A DNA stretch of 64,000 nt from Clytia hemisphaerica (GCA_902728285.1 CACVBU010000948.1:1085662-1149661), one strand, 5' to 3'. Counted from the stretch's first letter, positions 47,880 to 60,340 are shown. Notes: a model not told the origin generated them from the letters alone. Made by a program: numbers and translations.

Positions 47880-50480
47880 GAAAAAAGAATTACAGTCCAT
47901 GGCCCGGGAAGAAAGCCCCATATAATTGCAATCTGCGAAGCTAAGACAAAAGCAGGTGCCTTGAAGGAGCTACATGAATATGAATTCGATGACTACAAAA
48001 TCGCTAGCCAAGTTAACTAGATACAGATCAAGGACGTGGCATTGCATTTTCCATATATCCATTAAACACTGGTAATCGATGTCAAAGCCTCCAGTGACTT
48101 TCAATGAAGTTGCATGATTGAAGTACAACTATCAGGAAAAGATTTGCTCGCTGTTGCATGCATTTATCGAAGCCCAACTAGATCTACGTCCTCAACGAAA
48201 ACAACAACAACCTAAACTTATGATCAGTCCATTGCATTAAACAAGAAATATTCGCACAAATGTTTGTTAGGTGATTTCAACTTTCCAACAATCAATTGGG
48301 AAAACTGGACCACCCCGCATCTGGAGGATAGCAAAGAAGAGAAATTCTTAAATGCTTTGAGAGACGCATATCTCCATCAACATGTAATGAACCAACTCGA
48401 TGTAGAGGAACTGATGCCCATCTCTCATCGACTTGATCTTAACAGGCGAAGAAAACCAAATTAGGAATCTCGACTACCTAAGACCCTGGAAAAAGTGACC
48501 TAGTGTTGGCTTTCAATTTCGTTTGCTACGCATACTCCAAACTACGCAAACAAGGTTCATCTATGCTTCGGCCAATTTCAAATTAATGAAAATGACCCGA
48601 CGTTGAGGATGGAAAGAGTTCAAAAATGCATCCGTGAATAAATCAGTGGAAGATCTTTGGGAATCGTTTCAAGAAGTTGTCATTGATCTCAGATCGATTT
48701 GTCCCTTTGAAAGAAGTTGGAACGATTTGGAGGAAAAAAGGTAAAGTTCCAATTAATAAGAATCTTCAAGATGAAATCAAGTTAAAGAAAACGCTCCATA
48801 GAAGGTGGTTAAGATCTGCACCTCTCGACAGAGATCGTCATCGTGTCAATTACACTATTGTAAGAAAACAGAGTTAATCGTTGATGTCAAGGCCCCAGGA
48901 CTTATGAAAAAAGCATTGTGATAAATCCAAGGAAAAGCCAAAGATATTTTGGTCTCATGTAAGATCTAAATTAAGTCATCAAGCGGAGTCTCACCACTAC
49001 TTGAAAACCCTGATGACAAATCATCGATTAAACACGACGATCTCGACAAGGCTAACATCTACAAAACAGTTTTGCAGCGTCTTTACCAATGAGCCCCCAG
49101 GACGATTCCCGACTTTCCTACACGACGGAGATTAAGTGAGAACATCATCATAACAGAAATATGATGAGAAAACAGATAAAATTGTGGACGTTAGTAAATC
49201 CTTCGGTCCGGATGATACACCCGAAAATGTTAGTGACTGATTGACATTAGTGAACCCTGTCTATCTCATGAACAAGACCTGTCTGAGGAACAATACCAAA
49301 AGATGGAAGATGGCACTGTGACTCCAATTTATAAAAACAAGGGCCCAAAACCTTGCGATAAATTACAGACCTGTTAGTTTGACTTCAGTAGTCTGTAAGT
49401 TAAGGATCATTTATAAGAAGCACATTAAGCATCTAACTGACGAAAAGCTTCTACCAACAAGCAATACGGTTCATTAGCGCCGCTCCACCGTCACACAACT
49501 CCTAAATTATTTGTGACAAGCTGTAAAGTATAGACGGAAGTGTTGTTGACACTATATATTTCGATTTTTGCGAAAGCTTTTGATACTGTTCCCTATCGCC
49601 GTCTACTTAAAAAGCTGAAGGAATGGTATCTGGAAAATCTTGAGATGGGTAGAGTTTTTGACTGACAGAAAACAATTTAAGTTAACAAAAATCGATCTAA
49701 GAGGATGTGGATCAGTGGTATTCCCCAAGGAAGTGTTTTGGGACCACTTCTCTTCGTTATCTACATCAACTTCCCTGCAATGTGCTCTTCGATTATCCTA
49801 TTTGATGACGACACGAAGATTTTCAGAAAGTCGATTGAGGCTGGCTATCCAAAACTACACAAACTTGAAAATGGGTCAAATGATTGGCTATTAAGATTTC
49901 ACCCGATAATCCACGTTCTCACTCCGGTAAATATTGGAATATGTCCACGCGCACCCTATCACTTAGAGTGAACAACTTGAACATGTTTTTCCGTTGAAAA
50001 GATTCTCGGTGTTCTGGATAGACTCTGACTTATCCTTTGAAGAACAATATCAAACAAGTGAAAAAAGCTAATTCCATTCTAGAGTCATCAGAAGAGGTTC
50101 GAAGACCTTAGCCTTAAAACTTTCTTCTCTGTACCAACCTTTGTCCGGCTCATCTCGAGTATGCCCAATCTGTATGGTTCACCAAACTTACGTAAGGGAC
50201 ATCAACTTAATGAGGGCGTTCAACACGTGCACTACGATGGTCAGAAGGTTAATAATCTACCATTAAGCAGCGCCTACAAAATTGACTTGCCTTCTCTCAA
50301 TTCAGAAGAACTTCGGAGACATGGTTCAGATACAAACACTTGCACTTCTACTATAGACACCACTTGGAAAGTTTATCTAGGGTGCGTCCATCTCGAACTC
50401 CGATTACGAACTGATACCAACTTTTGCAGACGATGGATTAGAGGTCCAGACCAAGTCTTTTTATCGATGTGACAGCAGGA
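47880..50480 (+). pseudogene. Decayed ORF2 (endonuclease and reverse transcriptase)
   Basis: Coding resemblance jumps between frames and crosses many stops. The endonuclease part shows IAICEAKTKAG-like text near 47930, CIYRSPTRS near 48160 and GDFNFPTINWENW. The reverse transcriptase part shows NYRPVSLTSVVCK near 49365, GIPQGSVLGPLLFVIYIN near 49713 and FDDDTKIF at 49801, with the usual FADD replaced by FDDD. No active enzyme can be made from this copy. Confidence 0.8.
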
Positions 50481-50628
50481 ACCAGCACAAAAGAGCTGTT
50501 ACGCTACTAGCATCAAAGCGTTCAAGAAGAACTAACCAAAGGAGGATGGAATCCATTGCGCTATAATCAAGATCTTTAATGTAGCGAAGATCGGTTAGAG
50601 GCCCTCGTGTGCCTGACTGTAAAATCTT

Positions 50629-50632
<4 letters not shown>

Positions 50633-50663
<31 letters not shown>
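50633..50663 (+). repeat. Poly(A) tail of the non-LTR element
   Basis: An uninterrupted run of about 31 A marks the 3' end of the retrotransposed copy. The length suggests that insertion is not very old, which sits oddly with the decay of ORF2. Confidence 0.75.
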
Positions 50664-50666
<3 letters not shown>

Positions 50667-52104
50667 AACATAATGACCACAGCTTCCATTCACTCCCACC
50701 ATGATTATAGCCACGTGATGCAGCGTGATGTTTTGACATTTTTCAACCAATGAAATCATTTGTTTATGCCGCACTAAAGGCCTTTCTAGATTATTGTGTA
50801 AAAAGAATTGGGGGTCAACATAGGGGTAGGGGTAAATCAACATTTTTTAGGGGCTATCTTCAAATCATGCTGTGCTAGAGTTTTTTTGATGTGTTTCTAC
50901 CCAAATAACAATAATCTGAAAAAAAAATTCAATTTCATGCATTTTTCAGGAATTGCCGGACCAAAAACTGCCGATTTTGGTCCCAAAACCCCCAAAATAG
51001 CAATTTTCGTCATTTTACTGATATTTCTCCTTGTTTATGATCCTATATGAAGCCATTTAGTATTCAAAGTTGTTTGAATATAATTTAGAAGTACTTAAGA
51101 TATAATTTAGGTGCTTTCAACACCTTATGGGACCAAAAATTAGGCAAATTTGGGCCAAAAACTCAAAAAAAGGTAATTTTTTGTCAATTTTGTTATGCAA
51201 AAGTTGCTTAAATGCACGTTATAGGCCTGAAAACTGCCATTCGTTTCAAGGAAATCATTAATGCATCACAAGGAGTCAAGACCAGGGGCTTCTGGGTATA
51301 GAATGGGCTTTAGAGGCTTAATTAAGCTAAATAAACACCTCCTTTTTCTTTGGCCCCTTTTCTCTAAAAATTCATTTTGTTTTGTAATTTCGTTTTCTTC
51401 TGAAGCTTTTTATACTTTCTTCCATCCTTTCATATTACTCCATCATGGTTATATTTATTCCATTGAAGTATGAGTAAATTGAGCAATCTTTACATTAAAA
51501 CATACAAAAGTGAGTAAGTAAAAAAACAGGGAGACAGGGAAATCCACATGGCCTTAAATCAAACTCATAGTGTGCATTCTCTTCAAACTGTGAAGGGAAA
51601 ATTTCTGCTTTGTGTGTTATTTTTTGTCTTGACACATGAAGTGTGTGTTTACATCATGGAGAGAGATAAATTACCAACAAAGTATGACATTGCAATGTAC
51701 TTATTTTCACTTGCAACACAACCTCAAAGTAATAAAATGAAGGAAGAGGTTAACAAATATGCCAAGGAACTTTTACTACTGTGGCAAAAAGCATTCGGTA
51801 CAGGTCATACATTAACACTCACGCCTATACGTGCACGTTTAAATAAATTAGTAAAAGATTATCACCAAAAAGTGTATGTAAAATTACACAGGATTTCCAA
51901 AAAACACACTGAACATGGAAATTGTTCCTGCAATAACTGCTACAAACCTACCAGGAGAAGGATAGAACAAAGTTGGAAAGGTCAAAACCTTGATTTGTTT
52001 GATATTGGTGTTGATATGGAGCTTTTAGAAGGTGATGAAAAACTGTTTTATGACGATCAGAAAACCAAACGTAAAGGTAGAATGAGTGATAAGGTTGATG
52101 ATGA

Positions 52105-54327
52105 GGCCGACCCTAAAAAAATTTTCGTTTCCGGTCCACCAGGTGACGAAAAAAAAAGTCATGCGGGCGGCCGGGGAAAATTTTTTTTTGGTCCTTTTCA
52201 TGATTTCTAATCAAAAAAATTCGAAAGAAACAAGCTAGATGCTGAATGGACCTACCTGATGATGAAAGTTAGATAGCAATGCGAGGAGAAAAAAATCAGT
52301 CAGAAAATATATGTTAGCGAAAATCAAAACAATAATTCATCATTGATTGTTGATGGGGGGAGAGGGAGGGTTTAGGGAAAATTAATAGAAAGTCTGGCGC
52401 CAAAATCATTTATGACAATGAATCTGCTTGATGGGAGCATGTATCATAATGGTTTGGTGAAGAACATGAATACAAGGAAACTATAAAAAATCTGCAAGAC
52501 GGCGATTTCGGCGTTCAACCGGAAAAAAATTTTCTCAAAAATCGAACTGGCCCGTTTGGCTTCAAAACGCATCTTCTCAAAAATCGAAAACTAAAGAGAA
52601 AATTGAGAAATGAAAAAAAACGGTTTTTCGCATATTTCGGCATTTTTCCGGAAAATTTTTTTTAATGGGCTCCGTCACATTTAGTTTGTCATTTGCACAG
52701 TTGCAAATTTCATGAAAAATAAAGTACAGCTCGAGAAATTCAAGAAATAAACCGTTTTTTTTTCCAGCGAAATAGGCTGTTCCGGCGATTTTAAGAAAGT
52801 TCGGCTTCCAACCTTTATGAAATTAACCATGCTGATGGTGGCATGCTATCATAATGTTTTGGAGTAAAAACACGAAATATAAGGAAAAAATCGATAATTG
52901 CAAAACGGCGATTTTTGGATTTTCCGGCATTTCAGCGAATAGAATTTTCTAAAATTGGCTAGGCCTTTTAGACATTGTTATACGCATCTTTGTGCAAAAA
53001 ATCAGAAAAACTATGATAAACTCGGAAAATGCAAAAAAACGGTTTTCCGCATATCCGGCATTTTCGGCGGAAAATACGTAATGAAAATCGGCTCTGTCAT
53101 ATTTTTAGGTATTTCATTTGCATCAGTGTGCAAATTTCATGAAAAAATTAAAGTACAGCTCGATAAATTCAGAATCGTTTTTCGGCGGAAATAGGCTGTT
53201 CCGGCGATTTTAGAAAGTTCCGGCTTCAAAAAATCACTTGTATTATTGAAGTAAACCTGCTGTGGTGGCTGATACAAATAGTTTTGTGTGAAAAAACAAC
53301 GAAATATAGGAAAAAGTCCATGAAATCTGCAAAAAGGCGATTTCCGGGATTTTCGCATTTCAGCCGGAATAGAATTTCTCAAAAATCGGACTAATCCATG
53401 TTTAGGCATGCTACGATCTTTGTGCAAAAATCAGAAAAACTTATGAGAAATCTCGAAAATGCCAACAAACCGGTTCGTTCCGGCAATTTACGGCTTTTTT
53501 CTCCGCCGGGAAATGAATCTTTTTCGAAAACGGGCCGACAGGACATCCATTTTGCATCTTTGTGCATTTAGGGAAAAAGGAACAACCAATCCCGAAAAAA
53601 AGCTAGGACGGACGAACGAACAACTTAATTTATAGGACTAAGCCCAACCGAAGGTCCCTCCTTTTCTGTGTTAGTAAAAGTACCGGGTTTTTTCAAAAAA
53701 ATGTACAGTTGATTGAAAGTGAGAAACAAAATGTACAACTGTTACAAAAATCTGTCCTGTAGAAAGAAGAAGGCTAACTTAATTTTGAGCTATATTCTAA
53801 ATTGCTTCACATCACACCTGAAGAAATTTGTAAAAATCATCTCAAAAGCGCATTTTTTAGAAAAGTTTTTTTTCACTTTTATATAAACACTATTTTTGAT
53901 CTTAACATTAGAAAGCCCCTCAGACAACAAAGATTTCTCATCATTCAATGCATAACAAATCTATTGACTTTAACTTCAGAAATTCTTCCTAGACAAAGAA
54001 ATTTTTTCACCATTAAAGGCATCCTTTTATTGATCCGTAATGTCAGAAAGCATGCTGTCAGCTAAACAAAACTTTTTAAGATGTTATATAGCACCGAAAC
54101 GATGTAACAGCGCAGGCACACAACTTTTCAACGTCATCTATGTCATAACGTCTTTTAACTTATATAACGTCGAAAACGTTGTTGCAGCTGGGAGTTTAAA
54201 TAGTAAAGTTTTTTAAGAGAAAGTTTTCTTGTTATCTATTTGGTTTTTATGAAAAAAAATGCGGTAGGGACAAGAAAAAATTTCACCCGGCCGGTGGACC
54301 GGAAACTTTTTTTTTTTAGGGTCGGCC
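52105..54327. mobile_element. 2.2-kb nested TIR element with GGCCGACCCTAAAAA ends
   Basis: The left end GGCCGACCCTAAAA is mirrored at the right by TTTTAGGGTCGGCC; slightly inside, TTTCCGGTCCACC is also mirrored. The palindromic GGCC may be terminal sequence or a 4-bp target duplication; the flanks do not settle this. The interior holds a tandem repeat of about 0.42 kb in three copies and nothing recognisable as a transposase. Confidence 0.8.
52400..53560. repeat. Three tandem copies of a 0.41-0.43-kb unit
   Basis: GCAARACGGCGATTT-like text begins at 52494, 52900 and 53329, each followed at similar distances by CATCTTTGTGCAAAAA-type and CCGGCATTTT-type phrases. Spacing is 406 and 429 bp. Copies are diverged. 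They lie inside the nested TIR element. Confidence 0.7.
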
Positions 54328-56470
54328 TGAATATGTAGAACAACAAACACAAGCATATCAAGAATGCGTGTTAAATGAACAAAGAGAAGCACTTGAAGAG
54401 GAGGGTGCCTTGTATTTTGAAGAACAGATCAATGAAAGTGATTTTTATCTGAATTGCAGCATTTTATCGAATGTAAGCCATTGATTCTTAGGGTTAAGGT
54501 CCTGCAAAGGCTAGTAACTTAGGTAGAGTACTTCCTAAAAAAAATTCTCTGTAGGTCTTAGTTGAGATCCACAGAAAGTTATAGTTTTGAGAAGGTGTGT
54601 AGCTTTCTTAATGTGATTGTTGAAAAGTCTAAATCGTGATTTATATGTAATTAGTGTATTAACGAGTGTTGAGTAACATCACTAACAACTGTATAAATGA
54701 GCGTGATCTATCGAAATTCGATAAGGAAGCTATCGTTGCACAGTGTAGGAACAGAAAATTTACAGCCAAGAACATCCGAAATAATATGATATTGTACAAA
54801 TGCAGGAAATCTATCATACTGGATGGACTGTCAAAGAAAATCAGAGCCACCTTAATGGAAATGGAATCAGAATGGAATAAACAGCAGAAGACAAAGATGA
54901 AGGTAATTTTGAATCTAATAATTCATTCATTATTTTGAATCAAGATCTTTTAGAGTTACAACTGATAATCAGAAAAAGCAATGATCACTAATTTCAGGGT
55001 CACAGATATGTGATAGTTTAGTGTAGATTAATAAAAAATTCCATTTTATTCAGGCTCGCATTGAAGAAAAGTTGAAAAAAGCTTCAAAAGAGAAGGATTA
55101 CACTAAGCGTCTACTCCAAGACTGCAAGTCATGGGGAGGACCTGCAACATCACCAGAGGAGCTGAAAACTATACTTGAGGGTAGAGATGACCAAAAAAAA
55201 ATCCTTAGAACAAAAATGTCTTTTTATGTGCATACTCATAAATTCAATAAAATTGCCAATAAAGATTTATTTCGAATCAACAATGTGACTTTTGAGGAAA
55301 TGTTGGAAAATTTAATGGTCCTTCTCGGAGGAGAACGTACAACCTCAACTGCGACAATAGCCAACCTCCCATCGAATGATGATGTCTTAAAAGCAATAAA
55401 AAAGAATAGCACAGCAATACCTACTTGTACAACTGAAATTACTTCAAAAAATAACGATTCTAAACGACCAGTTTCCGTTAATTCTATGTGTGCAGTTGTT
55501 TGGGTAGCCAATGATGGAAATTACTCTTGGTATCTGGGATATGTGAAGGAAATCAAAAATGAAATGTATTTGATAGATCATTTATCTAGATCTATGATAA
55601 ACTCCCAGAGCCATTGGAAATACCCATCACGTGAGGACATTCACCAGGTCTATGAAGACCAAATTATTGGTTGTAAAATAGAAGGTGATTGGGATATGGC
55701 TGCAAATTCCAGAGCAGAAAGAGACTTTTTCATTTGATAAACAGCAAAACAGTTGTTTGCGTTTGATCAACACACTTCACGATTGTGATGGACTCGTTCA
55801 GAATTATTATATATTAATATATATTAAATCTTAGTAATTTTTAGCAAAATGAATCAAAAATTCATTTGAAAATATTTAAATTGGCATCAGATTTGAACTT
55901 TATATTTTACATTTTTATAGAAAATACAGTTGATTTTCTTGTTTATAGCTTATTACCTCTAGCCCATTCTATACCAGAGCCCTATCTTGACTCCCGTGAT
56001 GCCTCCTTATTTCTTCGAATGATGGCACGTTTTCGCTATCGTTGCATTAAGCACTTACTGACAAAATTGATAAAAAAATACCTTTTTTTAGAGTTTTTGG
56101 CCCAAATTTGCCTATTTTTTTTGGTCCCAAAAGGGTGAACCACCAAAATTAATCTTAGTACTTTAAATTAATTCAACAACTTTGAATACTATTGCTTGAT
56201 GTGGGATCATAACAAGGATAATACCAGTAAACAATGACGCAAATTGCTATTTGGGGATTGTGGACCAAAACTCGGCAGTTTTAAAAGAACAAAATCGACC
56301 AGTTTTTGTCTGAAATTCCTGAAAAATGATGAATGGAAAATTGGTTTTCAGATTATGTTATTTGGGAGTAGAAACACACCAAAAAACTGCACACAAAAGA
56401 GACGAGAGGTTATTAACTAATAAGGAACACATTAACCTTCATAACCCATGAAGTAACCCCCCCCTATCCA

Positions 56471-57656
56471 TGAACTTCTTAAAAGACCGCTGCGGCAAAG
56501 GGAAATGGTTTTGAAGAACCAAATATAAAGTTTCTAAACACCAGACAGAAAAAAACGTTTGAAAAATTATGAACAAAATCACAACAAATTTTTCAAAACT
56601 TCAAAAAAAAAATATATTTTCCTCTACAAACATGCAATTATAAGCATAGTATGAAATCGTTTTTTGAAAATTTCAACACAAAAATTAACAATAGACGCAG
56701 CTGCGCTTGTATTATTCAATTTGACTCATGCACAGGTGCCTTCAATTATTCAACTAAAGGTTATAAGAACGTTTTTGTTTTGTTTTTAAAGACATATCTT
56801 GTTTGGTTGATTTTCCTATATATTAAAAGTAGTTTTTGTTTTATCAACTGCACTACTATAAATGTAAAAGATCCCCACGGAAAGGTTTCCAAGATAAAAT
56901 CTTTCATCTTTCATCTTTCAATTGCTGTGCGGGGGCGCATATCTACACAGTACTGTAGTTCTTCGGTTTTAAATGTGTGTTTTGCTGTTAAATGGAAAGA
57001 AATTTAGTTCGAATGGTGACTGAAAGGTCAAGAAATAAATTTAAACTGCCCTAGAACCAACAAGCCATCTTTGTACATTTTTGTTTTTGTTTTATTTTTA
57101 TGTTTTGATGATTTCGCATGATTTCGACAGACAATTCGAAAAAAGCGATGCGGGCGGCAGCAGGTGTTGTGCCGCCGTGGATTATGTGGTGTGTTTGGGG
57201 CATTAAGGCTTACGACCCTGTCTCTTTAGCAGCTTTAGAAGGATTTTTAGAGTGTCTCTTATTTTAGTTGCTAGAAATTGCGAATTGAGGCGGAGTCTGG
57301 ATCGCTTCGCAACCCTTATACAATACTAGTATAAGATAGCCATTCCGGGTATCCTTGTTTTTTATTTGACGCTTATGAAAATGCGTTCGACAATCGAATT
57401 TCAATCGGTCGATTGCATTCGATTTGGTTCGACTGGTTCGATCGTCGATTCCGTTCGATTGAGATCGTCTGGTAATGAAAATATTTAACAATGGATGATA
57501 AACCAAGAAAGGTAAATAAAATTAAATACATGGTCCGAACAAAATGTTTGGGCCGATTCAATAATACTTTTTTGTGGCCCGAGCATGGTCCGAACAGGCC
57601 CGAACATGTTCGGGTCATGCCCGAACTACTGTCCCATGTTAACTGCTACATGGGGA
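56471..57656. other. Spacer without a recognised gene
   Basis: AT-rich to 57100. A TTCGA-rich stretch lies at 57375-57470 (TTCGATTGCATTCGATT-type words), and GGCCCGAACATGTTCGGG-type palindromic text at 57590-57615. An open frame of 118 codons at 56651-57007 shows no family resemblance. Confidence 0.45.
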
Positions 57657-57659
57657 ATG

Positions 57660-58535
57660 ACAAGAATGAACTTATATTTACAAGGACTACAACATTTCAA
57701 TTTAGAAACAGATCATAAGCCCCTCATCCCTATATTGAACACTAAACTTATTTCGGAACTATCACCCAGGATTCAACGGATGAGAATGAGAATGTTGAAA
57801 TTTAATTTTACAGCATCATATGTACCAGGCAAAGACCTTATAGATGCAGATGCGTTCTCCCGAGCACCATGCTCACAACCATCAGAAAGAAACATTATTT
57901 ATGAACAAGAAATTAACATTCACGTGAATAACGTTATGACTACATTACCAGCCTCAAACGAATTGCTCAGAAAAATTTCCAAAGAAACTAAAGCAGACAA
58001 ACTGTTAGAAGAAGTTCAGCATCACATTCACAATGGCTGGCCAATAAATCGTAACCAGTGTTCACAAATCACAGCACCATACTGGGAACATAGAAGTAAT
58101 TTGACAATATTAAACAATTTGCTGATGTTAGGAGATAGAATAGTTATACCGAAAAAACTGCAACCGGAAATTCTGACTAGAATACACGCTGGACACAACG
58201 GGATAGAAAAGTGCAAACGACGAGCAAGACAGAGCGTTTTCTAGCCCGGCATGAGTAAGGACATTGAATCAATCGTGAAGCAATGCAAAACTTGTGCAAC
58301 ATTACTGCCATCCAAACCAAAGAGTCCGTTATTGCATCAAGACATTCCGGATAGAGCATGGCAACAAGTGGGTAGCGATATATTCAATTTTGGAGGAAAG
58401 AACTATTTAATTGTTGCGGATTACTATTCATTGTGGCCCGAGGTTTACGTCTTATCTTCAGCAACATCTGACTTAGTTATCAATGCATTGAAACAAACAT
58501 TTTCTCGAAATGGTGTACCTGAGACTCTTATATCA
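57660..58535 (+). pseudogene. Ty3/gypsy pol fragment: RNase H end and integrase first half
   Basis: The RNase H part shows LETDHKPLIPIL and SYVPGKDLIDADAFSRAP near 57705-57870. A zinc-binding integrase region follows, ending in a TAG where the family has a Trp codon (58242-58244). After it come CKTCATLLPSKP and the start of the catalytic core with GSDIFNFGGKNYLIVADYYS, giving the first catalytic Asp. The frame then runs into the MITE. Confidence 0.85.
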
Positions 58536-59439
58536 CGGTTAGTGTAAAACGCAGGTCACAGGTCACAGGTCGCAGGTCACAGGTCACAGGTCAGTGATGA
58601 CAGGTTAACTCTAATCAATGTCATTGCAGAGGAAAATGTTTGGAAAACACAAAGAATTATCAAAACATAATTCTCAAGCAATTTCATCCATATAAAACCA
58701 TTTCAAACATCAAAATTTAACCATGTGCTTTTATCGATCTTTCGCAGTTTGCGCCGTGTATAACGCAGACCAGAAAATATTTGAAACCATATTATACGTA
58801 TAACAGGTATATTACATTTTGTAATGTTATATGATGGTTACATATAATAAAACAAATCGCTCTAAAACTACCTTCTCAGAGAACTCACGAGCTTCTGATT
58901 GGTGTAATTTTATATCCAGCCATATTGTTATCATCACATTCGGCATGCTGAATATTTTTGGTGCTTTTCTCTTGTAAGACATGATATTTTGTAATTCTGT
59001 CAATATTTTTGTCAAAAATTGTCATTTAGTCATTAAAATAACAATTGAATAATTAATTAGTTTCATCCTTCTAAAACCACTCTCTTAGGGACCTCACAAG
59101 CTTCTGATTGGTGCCGTTTTATATCCATTCACACTATCTACATCACATTCTGTATTATAAATATTTTTCGTGCTTTTGTCTTGTTAGGCATCATATTTTA
59201 TGATTTTGTCATTATTTTTGTAAGTAAGTGTCACTATGTCAAAATAGGTTGTTATTCTATTCAATTGTCATTTTATAATATCTAAATAGCATGTATTACT
59301 TTTTTGTAATTCAATGCGCTATGTATTGATGTTATGTTATGTATATGTTATGATCTTTTTTTTTTCCGGTCTGTACTTTGTTGACCTGTGACCTGTGACC
59401 TGCGACCTGTGACCTGTGACCTGCGTTTTACACTAACCG
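58536..59439. mobile_element. 904-bp MITE, Mutator-like, 58-bp TIRs and 9-bp target duplication
   Basis: Perfect 58-bp terminal inverted repeats lie at 58536-58593 and 59382-59439. They begin CGGTTAGTGTAAAACGCAGG and are built from 7-bp AGGTCAC units with one AGGTCGC variant. A 9-bp target duplication CTTATATCA flanks the insertion (58527-58535 and 59440-59448). A 9-bp duplication is usual for Mutator-like elements. The interior contains a direct repeat of about 210 bp (58861 and 59070 onward, with GAGCTTCTGATTGGTG-type text). No coding content. Confidence 0.92.
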
Positions 59440-59448
59440 CTTATATCA

Positions 59449-60295
59449 GACAACGGCTCCCAATATTCTTCTAGAAAATTCAGACAATTTACACGACAAT
59501 GGAACATTAAACATGTTACCAGTAGCCCCCATTATCCACGATCAAACGGTTTAGCAGAATCCATGGTCAAGAGTGTCAAGAGAACGATTAAAAAGTGTGT
59601 TAGATCCAACAAAGACATTCTAATGGGGTTACTTATCCTTAGAAACTCTCCCTTACAATGTGGACTATCACCAGCACAACTTCTTATGAGTTGACAATTG
59701 ACAGACAACTTACCCAAAATTCATAAGCCCAGACCTGAGATGCCTCAGAGGAATCTTAACAAAGAAAGATTATCTGCAAAAATTTACCACGATATGAAAT
59801 TACAAATTACAAAACCAGAACTTTTTGTTACAGGTAGTAAAGTGGCAATACAAGACGCTAAAACAAAAGAATGGTCAGCAAGAGGAACAGTCCTAGATCA
59901 AGTAGCCCCAAGATCATACACGGTAAACGTTAACGGCAAAGTATTGAGAAGAAACCAAAATCAACTGAGAAAGGTTTATGCAGTCATCACGCCAACACCT
60001 AGTCACCTACCTAGAAAAAGGGTCACCTACCTAGAAAAAGGGTCCCCTTGCCCCCAGCTCCTCTCCAGGTCCCCTCAAACCCCAATGCCCAGGAAAATGA
60101 ACTTTCAGAAGGTTCTGAATCAGACACTATTCCCTACGATTTAACAGACTCTGACGGTGAGTCAGACGGAACGGTACCTTACAATATGGAGATGAGTGAT
60201 ATACAAGAAAGCGAAAAGGACAGTGTTGAGACGAGATACACAACTAGAAGCGGACGCGAAGTTCGTAAGCCTAAACGGTTTGAAACATGATATAT
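59449..60295 (+). pseudogene. Ty3/gypsy integrase second half and C-terminal tail
   Basis: The integrase core resumes with DNGSQYSS (second Asp) and PRSNGLAESMVKSVKRTI (catalytic Glu). A TGA interrupts at 59692-59694. The C-terminal domain follows (FVTGSKVAIQD, GTVLDQVAPRSYTVNV, NQLRKVY). The 20-bp duplication then shifts the frame; the acidic and Ser-rich tail ending in TRSGREVRKPKRF continues in another frame to the stop near 60288. Confidence 0.85.
60002..60041. repeat. 20-bp tandem duplication causing a frameshift
   Basis: The 20-bp unit at 60002-60021 is repeated exactly at 60022-60041. Because 20 is not a multiple of three, it shifts the retrotransposon reading frame. The exact identity of the copies points to a recent event. 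Confidence 0.85.
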
Positions 60296-60340
60296 ATAAC
60301 GTTAAACTATTGATATTGTTATTCATTGTATTAAGGGAGA

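Larger units (their letters stand above)
46600..50663 (+). mobile_element. Non-LTR retrotransposon, CR1/L2-like, ORF2 decayed
   Basis: The element reads ORF1 (46642-47802), then remnants of an apurinic-type endonuclease and reverse transcriptase, then a 3' tail of about 31 A residues ending at 50663. The endonuclease motif GDFNFPTINWENW near 48267-48307 and reverse-transcriptase motifs near 49370-49830 identify a CR1/L2-group or related LINE. The 5' end is set at the start of GC-richer sequence and is approximate. If the dsRNA-binding-domain gene extends to the right, the element sits in its intron in the opposite orientation. Confidence 0.85.
51656..55737 (+). pseudogene. Transposon-carried gene of unknown family, split by an insertion
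   Basis: Coding pieces: 51656 to about 52104; 54328-54472, ending in a GTAAGC donor; about 54660-54902, ending AAG|GTAATT; 55054-55737, ending TGA. The last two exons join in phase. The start at 51656 is chosen over an in-frame ATG at 51548 because the latter adds only an unrelated hydrophobic leader. The N-terminal part has alternating Lys and Leu helices and a CSCNNCYKP cysteine cluster that could bind zinc. The middle is charged and helical. The C-terminus (about the last 80 residues: MCAVVWVANDGNYSWYLGYV, YLIDHLSRS, HWKYPSREDIHQVYEDQIIG, EGDWDM) looks like a small beta-barrel of Tudor/chromo type. The first exon is cut by the element at 52105-54327. Function unknown; it is likely a transposon protein rather than a host gene. 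Confidence 0.6.
50806..56470. mobile_element. 5.7-kb DNA transposon with about 0.53-kb terminal inverted repeats
   Basis: The left arm (about 50806-51340) and right arm (about 55931-56470) are diverged reverse complements. Shared text includes a GGGG-rich start, GTGTTTCTAC, ATAATCTGAAAA, TTTTTCAGGAATT, GGTCCCAAAA, CAAATTTGG and ATAGAATGGGCT. Between the arms lies a + strand gene in several exons (51656-55737) of a family I do not recognise. No DDE transposase signature was seen. The exact ends and target duplication could not be fixed. Confidence 0.75.

Noticed and set aside
47205..47921. 238-codon open frame on the - strand
   Set aside because: It is antisense to the intact retrotransposon ORF1 and has no independent features.
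50633..50663. Poly(A) as a simple microsatellite
   Set aside because: It sits exactly at the 3' end of the non-LTR element and is better read as its tail.
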